Notes: generated by a model not told the origin, from the sequence alone. Positions 31,127-42,582 are shown, numbered from the stretch's first letter. The stretch is 64,000 nucleotides of DNA from Endotrypanum monterogeii (GCA_000333855.2 CM007339.1:27101-91100), one strand, 5' to 3'. A program made the numbers and translations.

Positions 31127-33355
31127 TCAGTAAGTGCGATCCACGAGAAAAGTAGAAAAGGTGCGCATCACCAGCTTCGGAAAGGAGTCCTCAAGTAACG
31201 GGTCTAGTTCGTCCCACGCCTCTTGCAGGCGTTTACGCGCAATCAGCAGGCATTCTGAAGGAGCATCGACTTTGGTCACAAGCCGCACCCCATGTTGGAT
31301 GTCTGCTACTTCTTTCGTCGGCTTTCGCAGAATTGCCCAAAGCGTCTGTCGGTCTTCGATTTCAAGACGGTTCATCGCCACGGCGATAGGGTACGTGATT
31401 TTACCATCTCTAATGTCTTCGGCTTCCTCCTTTAGGTTTCCCTCGAAACCGCTGATATTAAGGGCGTCGTCCACGATCTGAAATGCAAGGCCTAATACTA
31501 CACCAAACCTCTCAACGACTTCTGAGAGAGCCGCTGGTGTGTCGCAAAGGACGCAGGCCATGGCACAGAGAGACCCAGCTGCCCCACCTGTTTTGTACGT
31601 GTGTATCGCTTCGAGCGCGTCAAACAGCGCACTTGCATCGCCGCTCTCTACGACTTGCGGCATCAGGTAATCTAGCCCGTAGATATCCAAACCCTGACCT
31701 GCGTGACCTGCGAGCAGCACATCAAAGTACAGCTGGTAAATGCGACTTGCCTTCTCCGGCGGGAGATCTTGAATGCGGGCGGCACACGGTGCCATGAAGT
31801 AACACGCGCTACCTGCGTTGATGGCAGTGGCAACACCGTATTCTACATGAACACATTTCTCCCCGCGGCGGACTACAGAGTTATCTTGGATGTCGTCAAT
31901 TATCATGGACCCAACGTGCAGCAACTCAGCAACTGCAATATAGCGGCGACAATCGAAGTACTGATGTGACAATGCATTGCAACAGCTCACAAGGATGAGG
32001 CTACGCCACGATTTGCCTCCACGATCAATGATGGTGCGCACTGGTCGAAACAAAGTTTCACATATCTTTTCTGGATTCACTCCTCGACTTGTCGCATGGC
32101 GACCCAGCACATTCGCAGAAATCCAAGATTCAGACGCGCTCAGCGGGCAAACCTCCTCCAGTGCGCTCTGAACATAAGATCCGACGCACCTCAACAGCTC
32201 TGAAGTGGTGTTGTAGGGAGGAACACTCTTCTTGTGCTCAAGGAAGCCGCGCATGGTTACAGCCTTACCGCCGCACATACCGCTCCCCTCAACAACACCC
32301 TCATAGAATCCGGCACCGCCCACCACAACAGTGCCTAGCTCCTGCGCATCGAATGCGGTGCGCAGGGTCACATCCAGCCCCATGGACGCGGAACTTAGAC
32401 GAAATTCGGATGGATACTTCATGAATGTGACCAGGCTCGACCACGTCTTTTTCGTCTTCATGAGTACATCCGCGTGGTAATGTCGACTTCCATCAGCTCG
32501 CGTCTCTACAACCACCATTTCTTTCGTCTCAGTTTCCATTATGTCCGAAAAGTGAAAAACGCTCAGCTGCGACATGTCCGAGACGTGCAGGGAAAGCCAC
32601 GACCAGGTGTACTTGGCGTCGCGACCGATTTCGGAGGCTGAACCATCCAGCTCACGATCATACCACCCCAAACCCGTCACCTCGCGGCGTACGCCTTCCA
32701 CGACCACGTGTCCTGTGACGCTCATCGATGGAAAGTAATAATAATACATTCCATTTACACAACCATTTTGACCATGTAAAACTGGTTGGTGAGGCGTCTC
32801 CAAGGACAGCTCCACGTGGACATTGCTTGCTTTGTTGGTCATTATAAAAGTGTAGCGTCGAATTGAACCCTCTTGTGCAGTCCGCATCACGCAAGTGTCG
32901 TCCAGTGAAATACTGAAAGGCTCCTGTGTGTACACTGCTTTTTTCTTTAGTAAACGATCTGGACGCGGCAGACGGCCTTTTTGGACGAGCTCGAAGAGCG
33001 CCGCTTCTACATGCTCCAGCTTCCGTCCTGTCACCGCCGGATCGAGGCGAAGACTCAGCTGTTCGAGTGACTCGGGGTCGAGAGCACTATCGGGGTAGTA
33101 CTTGTGATTTTTCAAGTCGATAACAGCCCACATACAAGCGTCATGAAAGCTCGTAGTTGCTGTGGGACAGGTTTCCTCCGCTCGGCGGAAAAAGGAGGCA
33201 AAAAAAGCTAGGGATGGTTCATTCTCGCCCTTGACTGTGAGGTGCGCGTTCGCATACCACCACTGCAGAACGGATGCGTCAATACACCGATCATACACAT
33301 TGGCATCGGGTTGCGTTCCCTCTGGTGGGAAGTGCAAAGGCCAATCGTCACTCAT
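31127..33355 (-). CDS. AttH/CrtC-like domain fused to polyprenyl (GGPP-type) synthase
   Basis: This 742-residue protein has two recognisable halves. Residues about 145-375 resemble the AttH/CrtC lipocalin-like family (carotenoid 1,2-hydratase and related enzymes). The resemblance rests on the YYYYFPSMSVTG strand (204-215), a VTGLGWYDRELDG block (226-238, family W-x-D-H-type position), WSWLSLHV and YEGVVEGSG (351-359). Residues about 385-742 are a trans-isoprenyl diphosphate synthase: GGKSWRS (446-452), first aspartate motif DDIQD (487-491) within IIDDIQDNSVVRRG, KTG (588-590) and second motif FQIVDD (625-630). The wording around the first motif is closest to eukaryotic GGPP synthases. All catalytic Asp residues are present, so allylic diphosphate synthesis is likely. 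What the N-terminal domain does to the product (hydration, cyclisation or none) is unknown. There is no signal peptide. It is the first gene of the minus-strand unit; its ATG at 33355-33353 borders the strand-switch region. Confidence 0.9.
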   Translation of the reverse strand: MSDDWPLHFPPEGTQPDANVYDRCIDASVLQWWYANAHLTVKGENEPSLAFFASFFRRAEETCPTATTSFHDACMWAVIDLKNHKYYPDSALDPESLEQLSLRLDPAVTGRKLEHVEAALFELVQKGRLPRPDRLLKKKAVYTQEPFSISLDDTCVMRTAQEGSIRRYTFIMTNKASNVHVELSLETPHQPVLHGQNGCVNGMYYYYFPSMSVTGHVVVEGVRREVTGLGWYDRELDGSASEIGRDAKYTWSWLSLHVSDMSQLSVFHFSDIMETETKEMVVVETRADGSRHYHADVLMKTKKTWSSLVTFMKYPSEFRLSSASMGLDVTLRTAFDAQELGTVVVGGAGFYEGVVEGSGMCGGKAVTMRGFLEHKKSVPPYNTTSELLRCVGSYVQSALEEVCPLSASESWISANVLGRHATSRGVNPEKICETLFRPVRTIIDRGGKSWRSLILVSCCNALSHQYFDCRRYIAVAELLHVGSMIIDDIQDNSVVRRGEKCVHVEYGVATAINAGSACYFMAPCAARIQDLPPEKASRIYQLYFDVLLAGHAGQGLDIYGLDYLMPQVVESGDASALFDALEAIHTYKTGGAAGSLCAMACVLCDTPAALSEVVERFGVVLGLAFQIVDDALNISGFEGNLKEEAEDIRDGKITYPIAVAMNRLEIEDRQTLWAILRKPTKEVADIQHGVRLVTKVDAPSECLLIARKRLQEAWDELDPLLEDSFPKLVMRTFSTFLVDRTY

Positions 33356-34221
33356 GACGCGATATTCGAGTACACACGATTATACTGCTTTTGATAATAT
33401 TGAGCTCAGGAAAACGTACAGCGTTGCTCTCCACGCGCAGAGCACTTGCAGCTACCGACGCCGTCAGGGATGCGCTTCTGGTCTGCGGAGACACAAGTTG
33501 TGTGAAGGCTTCTCACTGTTTGACACAACTTCTGATCGTCTCGATGCTCTCGACCGCTGACGCACTAGGTCAAAAAAAAAAATATATATATATATAAAGA
33601 ATGTACGAGAGGGGAAAATTGGTGGTGGAGAACAATCATTTTGAAGCGATGAATTTATCTGCACATCGCTAAAGGGGAACAAACAACATGAAGGCAGTGA
33701 AATCATCCATGTCGAGCTGAGACAATACCGATGCCTGCCTACTCTGGGTGGGGTGAGCAAAACTTGAGCAGTATGTTTTCTTTTCAAGGGAGAAAAGAAA
33801 GAGAAGTAGTCCCCGCTATGCCAGCTTTCGTACTACCGGAGGGCAAGTATTCAAGCCTGGACATCGACGAAACTACATTTTCATCGTTTTATTTAATGTT
33901 GCACTCTACGGGAAAAAAAAGCACGTGAACGCTATGTGCTTTGGCATACCTTCGTCAGCAAAAAAAAGCATCAGGTCCAGGTAAAAAAAGAAAGGTACAG
34001 GGCGTTTGAAGACGGTTAGTTGCAACCGTTCAAAAATGGAAGCATACAGCAGCCGATCCCTTACGTTTTATTTTGCGTTCATTTTTTTTCGCGTCGACAC
34101 GTAATGGAACACTATAGATGAACAACACAAAATGACATGCTTGTCGGCTCTGCGGTGTCACAAGACATCCCCTCCTCTGCTCCGAAGAACAAAGAAGAAG
34201 GCACCAAAACAGCAGGAAGTG

Positions 34222-34245
34222 AAATATATATATATATATATATAT
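34222..34245. repeat. (TA)n microsatellite in the strand-switch region
   Basis: A perfect TA run, one of four TA tracts within 1.5 kb on the minus-unit side of the switch region. Confidence 0.8.
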
Positions 34246-34573
34246 ACTTCGCTCTTCGCTTCGTGCGTCCGACAGCGGCAAAAAAAAAGTGCGTTGATAA
34301 CAAAAGTATCCAAAAGGTGCAACAAAAGCATCTGCAGCTTATATTCTTATCAAGCGTTAGTTGTCTTTATGAATATTTTTAAATATTTTTTGATTTGTAT
34401 ATTTAAAGGTGAGAGCGGCTACACAACCGAGCATCTGGCATCAAGAAGGGAATTCGGTGCTAACTTACTTAATCCCTTTTCCAAGGGAGAAAAAGGGGGG
34501 CTCTTTTCTTGTCCACTTAGAGCACAACGGCGCAACTCTCGTAGACCAAAAAAAAAGAATAAACCTTGCAAGG

Positions 34574-34613
<40 letters not shown>

Positions 34614-34614
34614 T
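34574..34614. repeat. (TA)n microsatellite in the strand-switch region
   Basis: A TA run interrupted by one TG, about 40 bases long. Confidence 0.8.
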
Positions 34615-35049
34615 TAAGGGACGCATAAGAAGTTTTTCCTTCATCATGGGAGAAGAGTTCTTTTAAATGTCCCTACAAACATACAAGCCTGAAATATACT
34701 TCTCAAAAGACGACAGCAATCAGAAATTTGAATCATGTGGTAATACATGAATAGGAATAATTCATCGCCTATTATTTTCCTCCTCTACGTTTTCTTGATG
34801 CTCCAATCAACCCTTGATGTACATGAACATAATGAGATAGAAATTATTATCAGAAAACAGAAAACAGACTGAGTAAAGTTTCACACGTCTTTTTTTTTTC
34901 CACGGAACACCAAAACCTGCGTGTGCCTATTAGAAAAAACTGTCTGGACATCCACTAAATAGCGGACGTCTTTTAATAACACCTCTACATATATACTTAT
35001 ACATACATATATGTAATTCACTTCTACCTGTGGAATGACAAAAAATCAG

Positions 35050-35054
<5 letters not shown>

Positions 35055-35082
<28 letters not shown>
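35055..35082. repeat. (TA)n microsatellite in the strand-switch region
   Basis: A perfect TA run of about 28 bases. Confidence 0.8.
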
Positions 35083-35083
<1 letters not shown>

Positions 35084-38000
35084 CGGTACAACACTTCAGA
35101 TGTGAACAAATACATTTTATAGTGGTGTCTTTTTCAGTCAACTGTGAGTCTATGGGAAAAGAGATGCGAATATTCTCATTTCCACTTGCACAAGAAGACC
35201 AGATTGCCAAGACGACTTGTATAATAGAAGTACAGAGCAAAAAAAACAGTAAATCTTCCAACAAGCAGTAGATACCTTGCCCAGAAAAAAACAGCGCGCT
35301 TATTCCTAAAACAGGAGGCTTGTGACAGGATCGCCACATTCAAGTACGGGAAAGGGAGTCGATGCCAGAAAAAATCTATGCGATCGAAATCACTCAAGTT
35401 ACTAACGATTTCACTTTGCTCTCAGTCTCGAATGCGCAAGCTGTCCGGATCCGCAAAAGGGCAATATTCATTGGTGAAATGTGCAAACCATTGACGTACC
35501 AATTGACGAGTGTTTGTAACACTCAACCTAATGCGTAAATCAAGCCTCGAGGGGGTCAAAAAAAAATCTGAAACAGATGTGTAATACGTATTCTGCTACA
35601 AGAACACATACACTACGTTGAAGCTAGCTTCAAAACTCTCAAACCTATACCAGCCCAATCAAAATACTTCTCATTTGAGAAATGACGTGCCAAACAAAAA
35701 AAAAAACATGTCGAGAGTTCAACTAACGTTTGCCTTGTGTGAGAAACACTTAAAGTCGCACGTTTGAATCAAAGTCTATTGAAGTGAACAGCTAATGAAT
35801 CGAATCTTCACATTACTAAGTGTTTGATTCATCTTCGCATTGTTCTGGGCTTTGTTTTGCCACCTTCACACAACGAATTTTTCATGACTTTGAACGGATA
35901 ACCAAAATGTAGCTTCATCGCTCGCAGAGCACAATTGTTTACCGGAAACCAGCGATAATAACTTTAAGTTAGCAGCTACTACAATATTCGACATAATTGA
36001 TAAACACATCAGTTTCTAGCTGTATCGGGAAAATAACTTTTTTTTTTTGTTATGGTTCTTCTTAATGATAAAATCAAGATGAGAGAGATCTTACAGAAAA
36101 AAAAACGGGGCAATGCGGCCCGCCCCTAGAAGCCTGCTGTGAATGTTTTTTGAAAAGCTTTGCAGGGGTTACCCATTCAAACAATACCCGGTTTGGACGC
36201 AATTATTGTCTCAATGGAGAATATATAACCTAGCATAAAAAAAAAAATTGTCAGTCAACTCTCTGGAACCTCGCCATACTTCAGAAGCGTAAAGATTGCA
36301 TTATTAACCTCCTCGCGAAGCAGGAGCTCGGCGAGAATTTAAAGGGGTTTTTATCAGTTGGAAAATAATCTTAATTGCACTGTGGTAAGTGTATCCGACC
36401 AATGTAGCCCCAGATACTGCTGTGCATGCGTTGCATTCGCCAATGGGTCTATTGTGTTTTCCGCTACTTTACATCACTGTCGAACGATGGGAAGAATTCA
36501 TATCTCTTTGTGCATTCCTGGAAAACTGAACTGTGGCTCTGTATGTTGGCGTCATACTCAAATAGCTTTTAAAGGCTTGTCTGAGAAGAACAATCGGCAT
36601 CTCATGACCCCTTATCACTAAGTTGAATGTGTTCTGTGAACCACTCCCCCTCCTCGACGATCAGCTGTGGAAAATTTCTCCTGGTGCCCAAGATTGGCCT
36701 TTCGATGTTGTCCTCACCACCGTCTTTTAAAACCCCTCTGCAGGATCATTGTTCCCATCCGCCGGACGTTTAATAGCACCAAGTCCCGAAAGGACACTCC
36801 TGCAGATACCATCTAGTGTTAGGTGATCTTCAGTTGCTGGAGGGTAGGGACGTCGGCTCAGCGAGTTATGCAAAGAATGCTGCTGGAGCAGAGCCTTCTC
36901 CCCCCCCCCCCCGAGACTTTCTTTAAAGAAGCATCAGTTGCTGTGATGTCTTTTGGAGGGAGGAAGGTAAACCAGGCGGCCCAGCGCCTGTCGAAAAGGG
37001 TGAGTTTCCTGTGTCTGTGTGCGTCCGCAGCACTCCATAGAAGTGTTCGTTCACCCAAGTTAGCAGAAACCTGAGATCTTCCAGCAGACGTTCCTAAATA
37101 GTGTTTCTTTACGAAGATGGTAGCTTATACCTGCTTTAAGAGATTTTCTCGTAGGGAATCCTGCATCACACGAAGATGCAGTCCCTTAAACAGGGGTCAG
37201 GACGAGGTTCTTTTTAGTCCACTCGATGAGTGCGAGGGAAACCCAAGAAGCACATAGAGCTTTGGCGCTGAAGTGGCAACAAGCAACGCACTCTTTGTCA
37301 CCCGATTATCTTGGGGTGGGCGGTTTCAGATGTATCGTGAAGACTGGCGGGGGCGAGGAGGGGGGGGTTGCTACAAGCCATCTTTTCCCCAGCTCACTCA
37401 CAGATGATAGTGCAAACTCTTCTCATAGCACCACGTGTCCGTGCACTCCGCATATGGGCATCTACTCTCCGTCGTGCCCCGATGAAACTGTGCGGTTGGA
37501 AAATGATCAGATTTATCTATGTGTTCTGTACCAGTTGCATGCGCGGAGAAAGAACAAAAGCTCGCCCTTCACTTGGTGACGTCATGTACAATCCCTATAC
37601 AGCAAGTAGAAGAATGATTATGCCTGAACTACATGTAATCTGTACATCACCAACTCGGTATATTGATTACGCAAAATGGTGCTCACTAACATGCCAAGTG
37701 TATTTTGAGCTTGACTGCTGCTAGCCCTATGAGTATTCTTTCTATGGTGCGTGTTGCAGCTTCCGTTCCTCTCTCTTCTCGGCAAGAGTTTAGCACACAG
37801 GGTCTTCTGGAATCGTAGGCGCCTTTTTTTTTTTTTTTTTTGCACTGAGAGATCGATCCTGTGTGCTAAGCTGTTGTATTTTGCTGCCCGGAAAGACGCT
37901 TCCACGATCCTTCTAAAAGGCACGGGCACACCCTGTGAAAATCGGTGGAAATTTAATTGACTCCTGCAGATTCATTAGAAGGTTGAGCTCTTGGTTTCTA

Positions 38001-40441
38001 TTTTGTATCACGCTTCAGTAGATTCTCATGGGTTGTGATTCTGTATGGAGTATTCACTAATATTCTCTAGCGCCTCCGAGAATCAGAACACGCTTACTAC
38101 TTCGACGTTTTCTGCTATACACCTACAGATTCAGTATCGAGTAAACCTTCAGTCGAAAATGTCACACAGGGGCACAAAAGGCTCGACAATGTCCCGCTTC
38201 TTAGTTTTGCTTTTGTTTTTCAAATATCACGTCAGCTTTCTGGGTCTGTGTAAGATCTTTGCGCTTACAGGGCTTCGGAATGTTAGGCAGCCTTCCATTT
38301 CTCCTTTTTTTGTCCAACAAATGTAACTTTCTGAAAAAGCGCAGGAAACACAATTCGTTTTTACCGGAAGTCTCAAGGCTGGTATGCATCGTGGGCTGAT
38401 TCTTGAATCACCACTTACCTCCTGCCCTGACATGGCTCCAAAATGTTCCTTTGCATGAGCCTTTTCACACGTTGATTCAGCTGCCTCACGTAAGAGTTAC
38501 CGTCTCAATTCATTTAGGTTATCTATTCCCTTGTTCCTAAAGCATTAGAGTAGCGGCGTGGATCTTCATAGCAATGGCTTCAGGTAACCTATGGTTATGG
38601 TAGCCTTCTCAACACTAGCGATGAACCTCGAAGCTGCTTCATTACCTTGGGCGAAAACTGGGTGACGTGAGGTCCCCCTGTCCGTGAAAAAGAAACTTCT
38701 ACTTTGACAACTTGGTAACTGAATTGTGCGTCTTTTTTTCTTGACAGCGAATAAATTCAGTCCACGATGGTCAAACTTTTTCCCCCCCAAAATACTCCGT
38801 GGCTGGCTGTTGAAGTTGTTGTTCACTGGTTTAGATGCCGTGCTCCCCTTCATGGAATACAGTGTCCATATTTGATTTAGAGTTTGCATATGCGTTTTGT
38901 TATTATGCTTACTGATAAAACAATACACCCGAGGGTAAATGAAGTGGCAAGAAGCAGCGGCTGTAAACCTTTTTTTTTACCGTTGTGATCACGCACCACC
39001 TTACTCTCACATCTTTCATTGTGAGTGCCTGGCTCGGAGGGCTTGTGGTAGTAGGATGTCGCACTGTTTTTGAATACGTGTGATTAATCACGTTTTCCGT
39101 TGTTGTGTTACAAGATGGCTGTTTATAAGTGCAGAACCAAAAGTGTCGCGAGGATACTAATACAGAACATTACGTATTCCATACCCGGAGATATAGTGGA
39201 AGTTTTCTCTTTTCCGTCCTTTTTTTTTTATTGAGAGCACTTCGACTCCTCAGCCAGAGGAATAGTGTTGGGTCCCCCGAAATACTTACATTAGAAGCTC
39301 TCAATCCTCCATTTTACAAATTTCTACAAGTGCAGAAATGAAGCGAGACACCTAGAAAAAAATGGAACTCGTTCATGTCATTCCTTTTGCTTTTCAGATC
39401 TTCACCACCCGAAAGATGAAAGATACAGCAACATGTCTCTTGACCTCTTGTTTTATTACAGTGAATCACAAGCTGCTCTTTTTTCAGCTTTTACCCTATA
39501 TCAAGTAGTAGAAGGTTCATGGTATGCTGAGAAGTAGAGAGTACTCGTTGCAGATGTGGGTGCAATTAGGCAATGTTTCCAGCAACTTCACTAAAAATGA
39601 GTTTCTCGCATTGCAGTTCCCAATCGAGCGTTCAGGATTACTAAAATTCATGTTGTTGCGTAGCTTTTATTTCTCAGAAGCCGGTTGCAGATGTAGGCTC
39701 CATAATTATACATCCTACCAACAGAAAACTTGTCGCTTTGTATGAATCAGTTTGGTCCGTCATACTCGGCTCTGCTTATCGTTTCTCCTCCGAAGTTGCA
39801 GGCTTTTTACCCCGAAACCCGAACAAGTACTATTCTTTTTATGTCATGCACCGTCACATGAATACGTAATAATGTCTTTTGCCAAAATTCTTTTTTGCTG
39901 GCACTGCCTCACTGAGCGTGTATTTCAGGTACTGCAAGGAAAGGCAAGGTGTTTCTTACAGTGAACTTGATTAGTAAAGATGAGGTTTTCTCGACCTCGC
40001 TGCAGGTGTAGATACGGTCTGAAAAGACAGATGTCATGTATATTGCTACGTTTTGGCAGAGTTACATATTCGCGTCCATAAACAAGCTCTCGTCCGGGTG
40101 CGTCAAAGAAACAGGGAAGGAAGGATGCCCCCTGGAATTAGCACGAACGGTTGAGAGAAACTCGAGGGGGGAACTACAAGAGAATGACTAACAGAGCGCT
40201 TTTGCAGTCACCGCAGAACCAAGAGAGAACTATCTTGGAAACTTATGTTCAAGGCATCATCACTTCTAATGAGAGCACGCGCCGCACCTATGAATAAATG
40301 GCGGATAAGTTTTCAGTCGTTTTCTGAACGCTCTTAAACTGGCTCCTCAACTATTCATAGTTTACGCCTTTTTACGTTGATCTTCTATCTTTTCTTTGTA
40401 AGCTTGTGTTCAGCGTCTCCATTATTTTGAGCCTGTTGCAT

Positions 40442-40453
40442 TTCTTCCTGCAG
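40442..40453 (+). promoter_or_regulatory. Probable spliced-leader acceptor for the LYR protein
   Basis: TTTCTTCCTGCAG with AG at 40452-40453 would give a 5' UTR of 54 bases before the ATG at 40507. Other AGs nearby are possible. Confidence 0.4.
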
Positions 40454-40506
40454 TCTATCTTATTCAGCAGCGAATGCTTTAGGGGTCTTTTTCGGTGGAA
40501 AAGAAA

Positions 40507-42582
40507 ATGTTGCGATGTTTGCACGTTCCGCTCTGTGCAGCAGCAGCACAGCTGCGATTTAACTCATCAAAGTCAGGGTCCTCTAAGACGAACGAAGGTG
40601 GCGCTACCAATGCAAACAAAAAAGAGGAATCCAAAATTTATGCTGAGAAGACTCCCAGCACATATTACGAGGAAAAGTATCCTAACAAAATCGAAGAGGT
40701 GGACTCTCTGAAACCACCGACATATGATGTGCCACATGGCCCATCTGACAACCTGAAGACACCTGAGTTCAACACATCTCTAGGAAAATTTGAACAGGCT
40801 CCCTATTTTAGTGGTGGCCCACCGGCGATGCGATACCATGGCTACAAGAGAGAGGCTCCTGAGGAGCAAGTCGACTACCGGGATATCCTGCCAAAAACAC
40901 CGGTTGAGGACCATCATCCCCACATGGAATACCTCTCGGTAACTGGGCGCCGCGAAGGAAGCTCGTTTCTTCTTGCGAATGCCGGCGTGAACTGGGAGCT
41001 GAAGGCCGCTGCGATGTCTCTCTACCGAGCGATTCTCAAAGCGTTGCCTATTATCAAGCACTACTATTGGCTCCTAATTCCACTTCCGCAAATGAAGGAC
41101 AAGGTTCGCCTCCGTTTTTTGCAAAATCAGCACACGAAAGACCCAGACGCGATTCGGCATCTGCTTCACAACGGTTGGATGGAGTTTCAGGAGTCTGTCA
41201 TGTTCCGCCGCCCGCGCGCAACTATCGAGAAATACTTTGAACACGAGAGCATGGATGAGCTGACTAAGCAGTACACGAAAGAGGAAGGCCTGGTTAATAG
41301 TGAGCGTGAGTTCTGGAACGGTGAGGAGCAGCGCCGCGAGGGCCCGCACAATGGTCATTGGTCCTGGCTCGGAGAGCAATGCGAGAAAGAGTTTAGTAAG
41401 ATTGCTGGCCGTATTCCAATTTCTTGGACGGCATCGAAGGGATATTTTGAAAAAGGGCAGGCAGATGGCACAAATTTTTGGGAGAAGAATCTTGATTATG
41501 AGGGTTGGTATATCAAGAACGTTGACCCTGACCGACAGAACGCGCGACGGGAGATGCAGGGGTGGATTGAAAGTGGTTACAATCAGCCGAAACACTACGC
41601 TAGCAAGAATCGTCGCGGATATCGACGAATGGTGAAGGATATTGAAACACTTATGGAAACATCCATGGAAGACCTCTATACGCACAACCGTGAACAGCTC
41701 TTCCAGTACCTGATCCGCGAGACCAGCCCTGAATCGAATCGCATCAACGCGGAGCGCACGTTGGCATACCAGGATGACGACTTCTACTCCACTCGGTTTG
41801 AGGAGTACGAGAAGTACCTGAAGCAGGCGATGCGGGAGATGCCGAATCCACGTCTCTGGAAGACCGACGCTTTCTACTTCCGCCTTCGGTACCTATTGGC
41901 ACCTTTAGAATACAACTGGGCCAGGGTACCCATCGGTGCCGCTCAAGAGAGGCTTTTCAACGAGTGGATATCGGACAACAGCAACTATGCTATCTACACG
42001 AGTCATGCCTTCGCGCTGATCAAGGCTGATAAGACGCGCAACCCTATGGCCAAAACCTGGGCTGACTTTTACACGGAGTTCGATCCCGACGTACCGGAAA
42101 CACGCAACCTACCGTGGTACCACAAAGACTTCGACTACGACCGCCGCCACAAGTGGGACGAGCGGTGTATGCGAATGAAGCGGTGGGTTCAGAGTGGTAC
42201 TATAGACGGTAAGCATGCGTTCTTCGACAGCTTCGTTGCCGAGTGGGAGCAATATGTGAATCGCCCAGAACGCTTTCGAGCGCCAGACAGCGCCGAGCGC
42301 CGATATGCAGCCCCACGCATGGTGCAACTGTACCGTGCGCTCAATCGGATGATGGATGTGGCGCTTGCCGATCAGATGAGGCGAGTAGTCGATAAGAGCG
42401 GCAACCTCAGCAAAGCTTCTATTGAGGATGTGCAAAGACAGCTTGCTGCGACTGATTTTACCAAATTCCGCTTTGTGGTTCCGGTCGTGATATACCCCGA
42501 TGGAGCCATCCAGCCGCACCTTGGTCTGTGTGGCTGCCCTATCAACGACGTCGGTGCTGCCTCTGCGACAGCAGCGGCATAG
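40507..42582 (+). CDS. Mitochondrial LYR-motif protein
   Basis: This 691-residue protein starts at the ATG at 40507; the frame stays open 12 bases further upstream only to a GTG. The N-terminus MLRCLHVPLCAAAAQLRFNS is a typical trypanosomatid mitochondrial presequence. Near residues 168-230 lies a LYR-type segment: SLYRAILKALP (LYR 172-174), then a basic helix VRLRFLQNQ and DPDAIRHLLHNGW, the order seen in Complex1_LYR proteins. Those proteins bind acyl carrier protein and act in complex I, Fe-S assembly or mitoribosome maturation. The remaining 460 residues are rich in Trp, Tyr and charged residues and I do not recognise them; LYR proteins are normally near 100-150 residues. Predicted: matrix or inner-membrane-associated subunit or assembly factor of a mitochondrial complex. 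It is the first gene of the plus-strand unit. Confidence 0.85.
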   Translation: MLRCLHVPLCAAAAQLRFNSSKSGSSKTNEGGATNANKKEESKIYAEKTPSTYYEEKYPNKIEEVDSLKPPTYDVPHGPSDNLKTPEFNTSLGKFEQAPYFSGGPPAMRYHGYKREAPEEQVDYRDILPKTPVEDHHPHMEYLSVTGRREGSSFLLANAGVNWELKAAAMSLYRAILKALPIIKHYYWLLIPLPQMKDKVRLRFLQNQHTKDPDAIRHLLHNGWMEFQESVMFRRPRATIEKYFEHESMDELTKQYTKEEGLVNSEREFWNGEEQRREGPHNGHWSWLGEQCEKEFSKIAGRIPISWTASKGYFEKGQADGTNFWEKNLDYEGWYIKNVDPDRQNARREMQGWIESGYNQPKHYASKNRRGYRRMVKDIETLMETSMEDLYTHNREQLFQYLIRETSPESNRINAERTLAYQDDDFYSTRFEEYEKYLKQAMREMPNPRLWKTDAFYFRLRYLLAPLEYNWARVPIGAAQERLFNEWISDNSNYAIYTSHAFALIKADKTRNPMAKTWADFYTEFDPDVPETRNLPWYHKDFDYDRRHKWDERCMRMKRWVQSGTIDGKHAFFDSFVAEWEQYVNRPERFRAPDSAERRYAAPRMVQLYRALNRMMDVALADQMRRVVDKSGNLSKASIEDVQRQLAATDFTKFRFVVPVVIYPDGAIQPHLGLCGCPINDVGAASATAAA

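Larger units (their letters stand above)
33356..40506. promoter_or_regulatory. Divergent strand-switch region (probable transcription start region)
   Basis: This is 7.15 kb between the first minus-strand gene (start 33355) and the first plus-strand gene (start 40507). It is AT-rich, with (TA)n tracts near 33583, 34222, 34574 and 35056. A-runs dominate up to about 36250 and T-runs from about 37830, so the change of transcriptional polarity lies between them. That inner part also carries a C-run (about 36900-36912) and G-rich stretches near 37350. In trypanosomatids such divergent regions are where Pol II starts in both directions, without TATA-type promoters, and they often carry histone variants and base J. 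No tRNA or 5S gene was recognised. Short ATG frames exist (for example plus 37226-37579) but show no family resemblance. Confidence 0.8.

Noticed and set aside
36308..36340. CTCGC...GCGAG inverted repeat in the strand-switch region
   Set aside because: Stem of only five pairs with a long loop; not enough for an RNA gene.
37226..37579. 117-codon ATG frame in the strand-switch region
   Set aside because: No family resemblance, no clear pyrimidine-AG before it, and no membrane or signal features; treated as chance.
40495..40506. N-terminal extension of the LYR protein from a GTG
   Set aside because: The upstream codon is GTG, and the ATG at 40507 directly yields a typical mitochondrial presequence.
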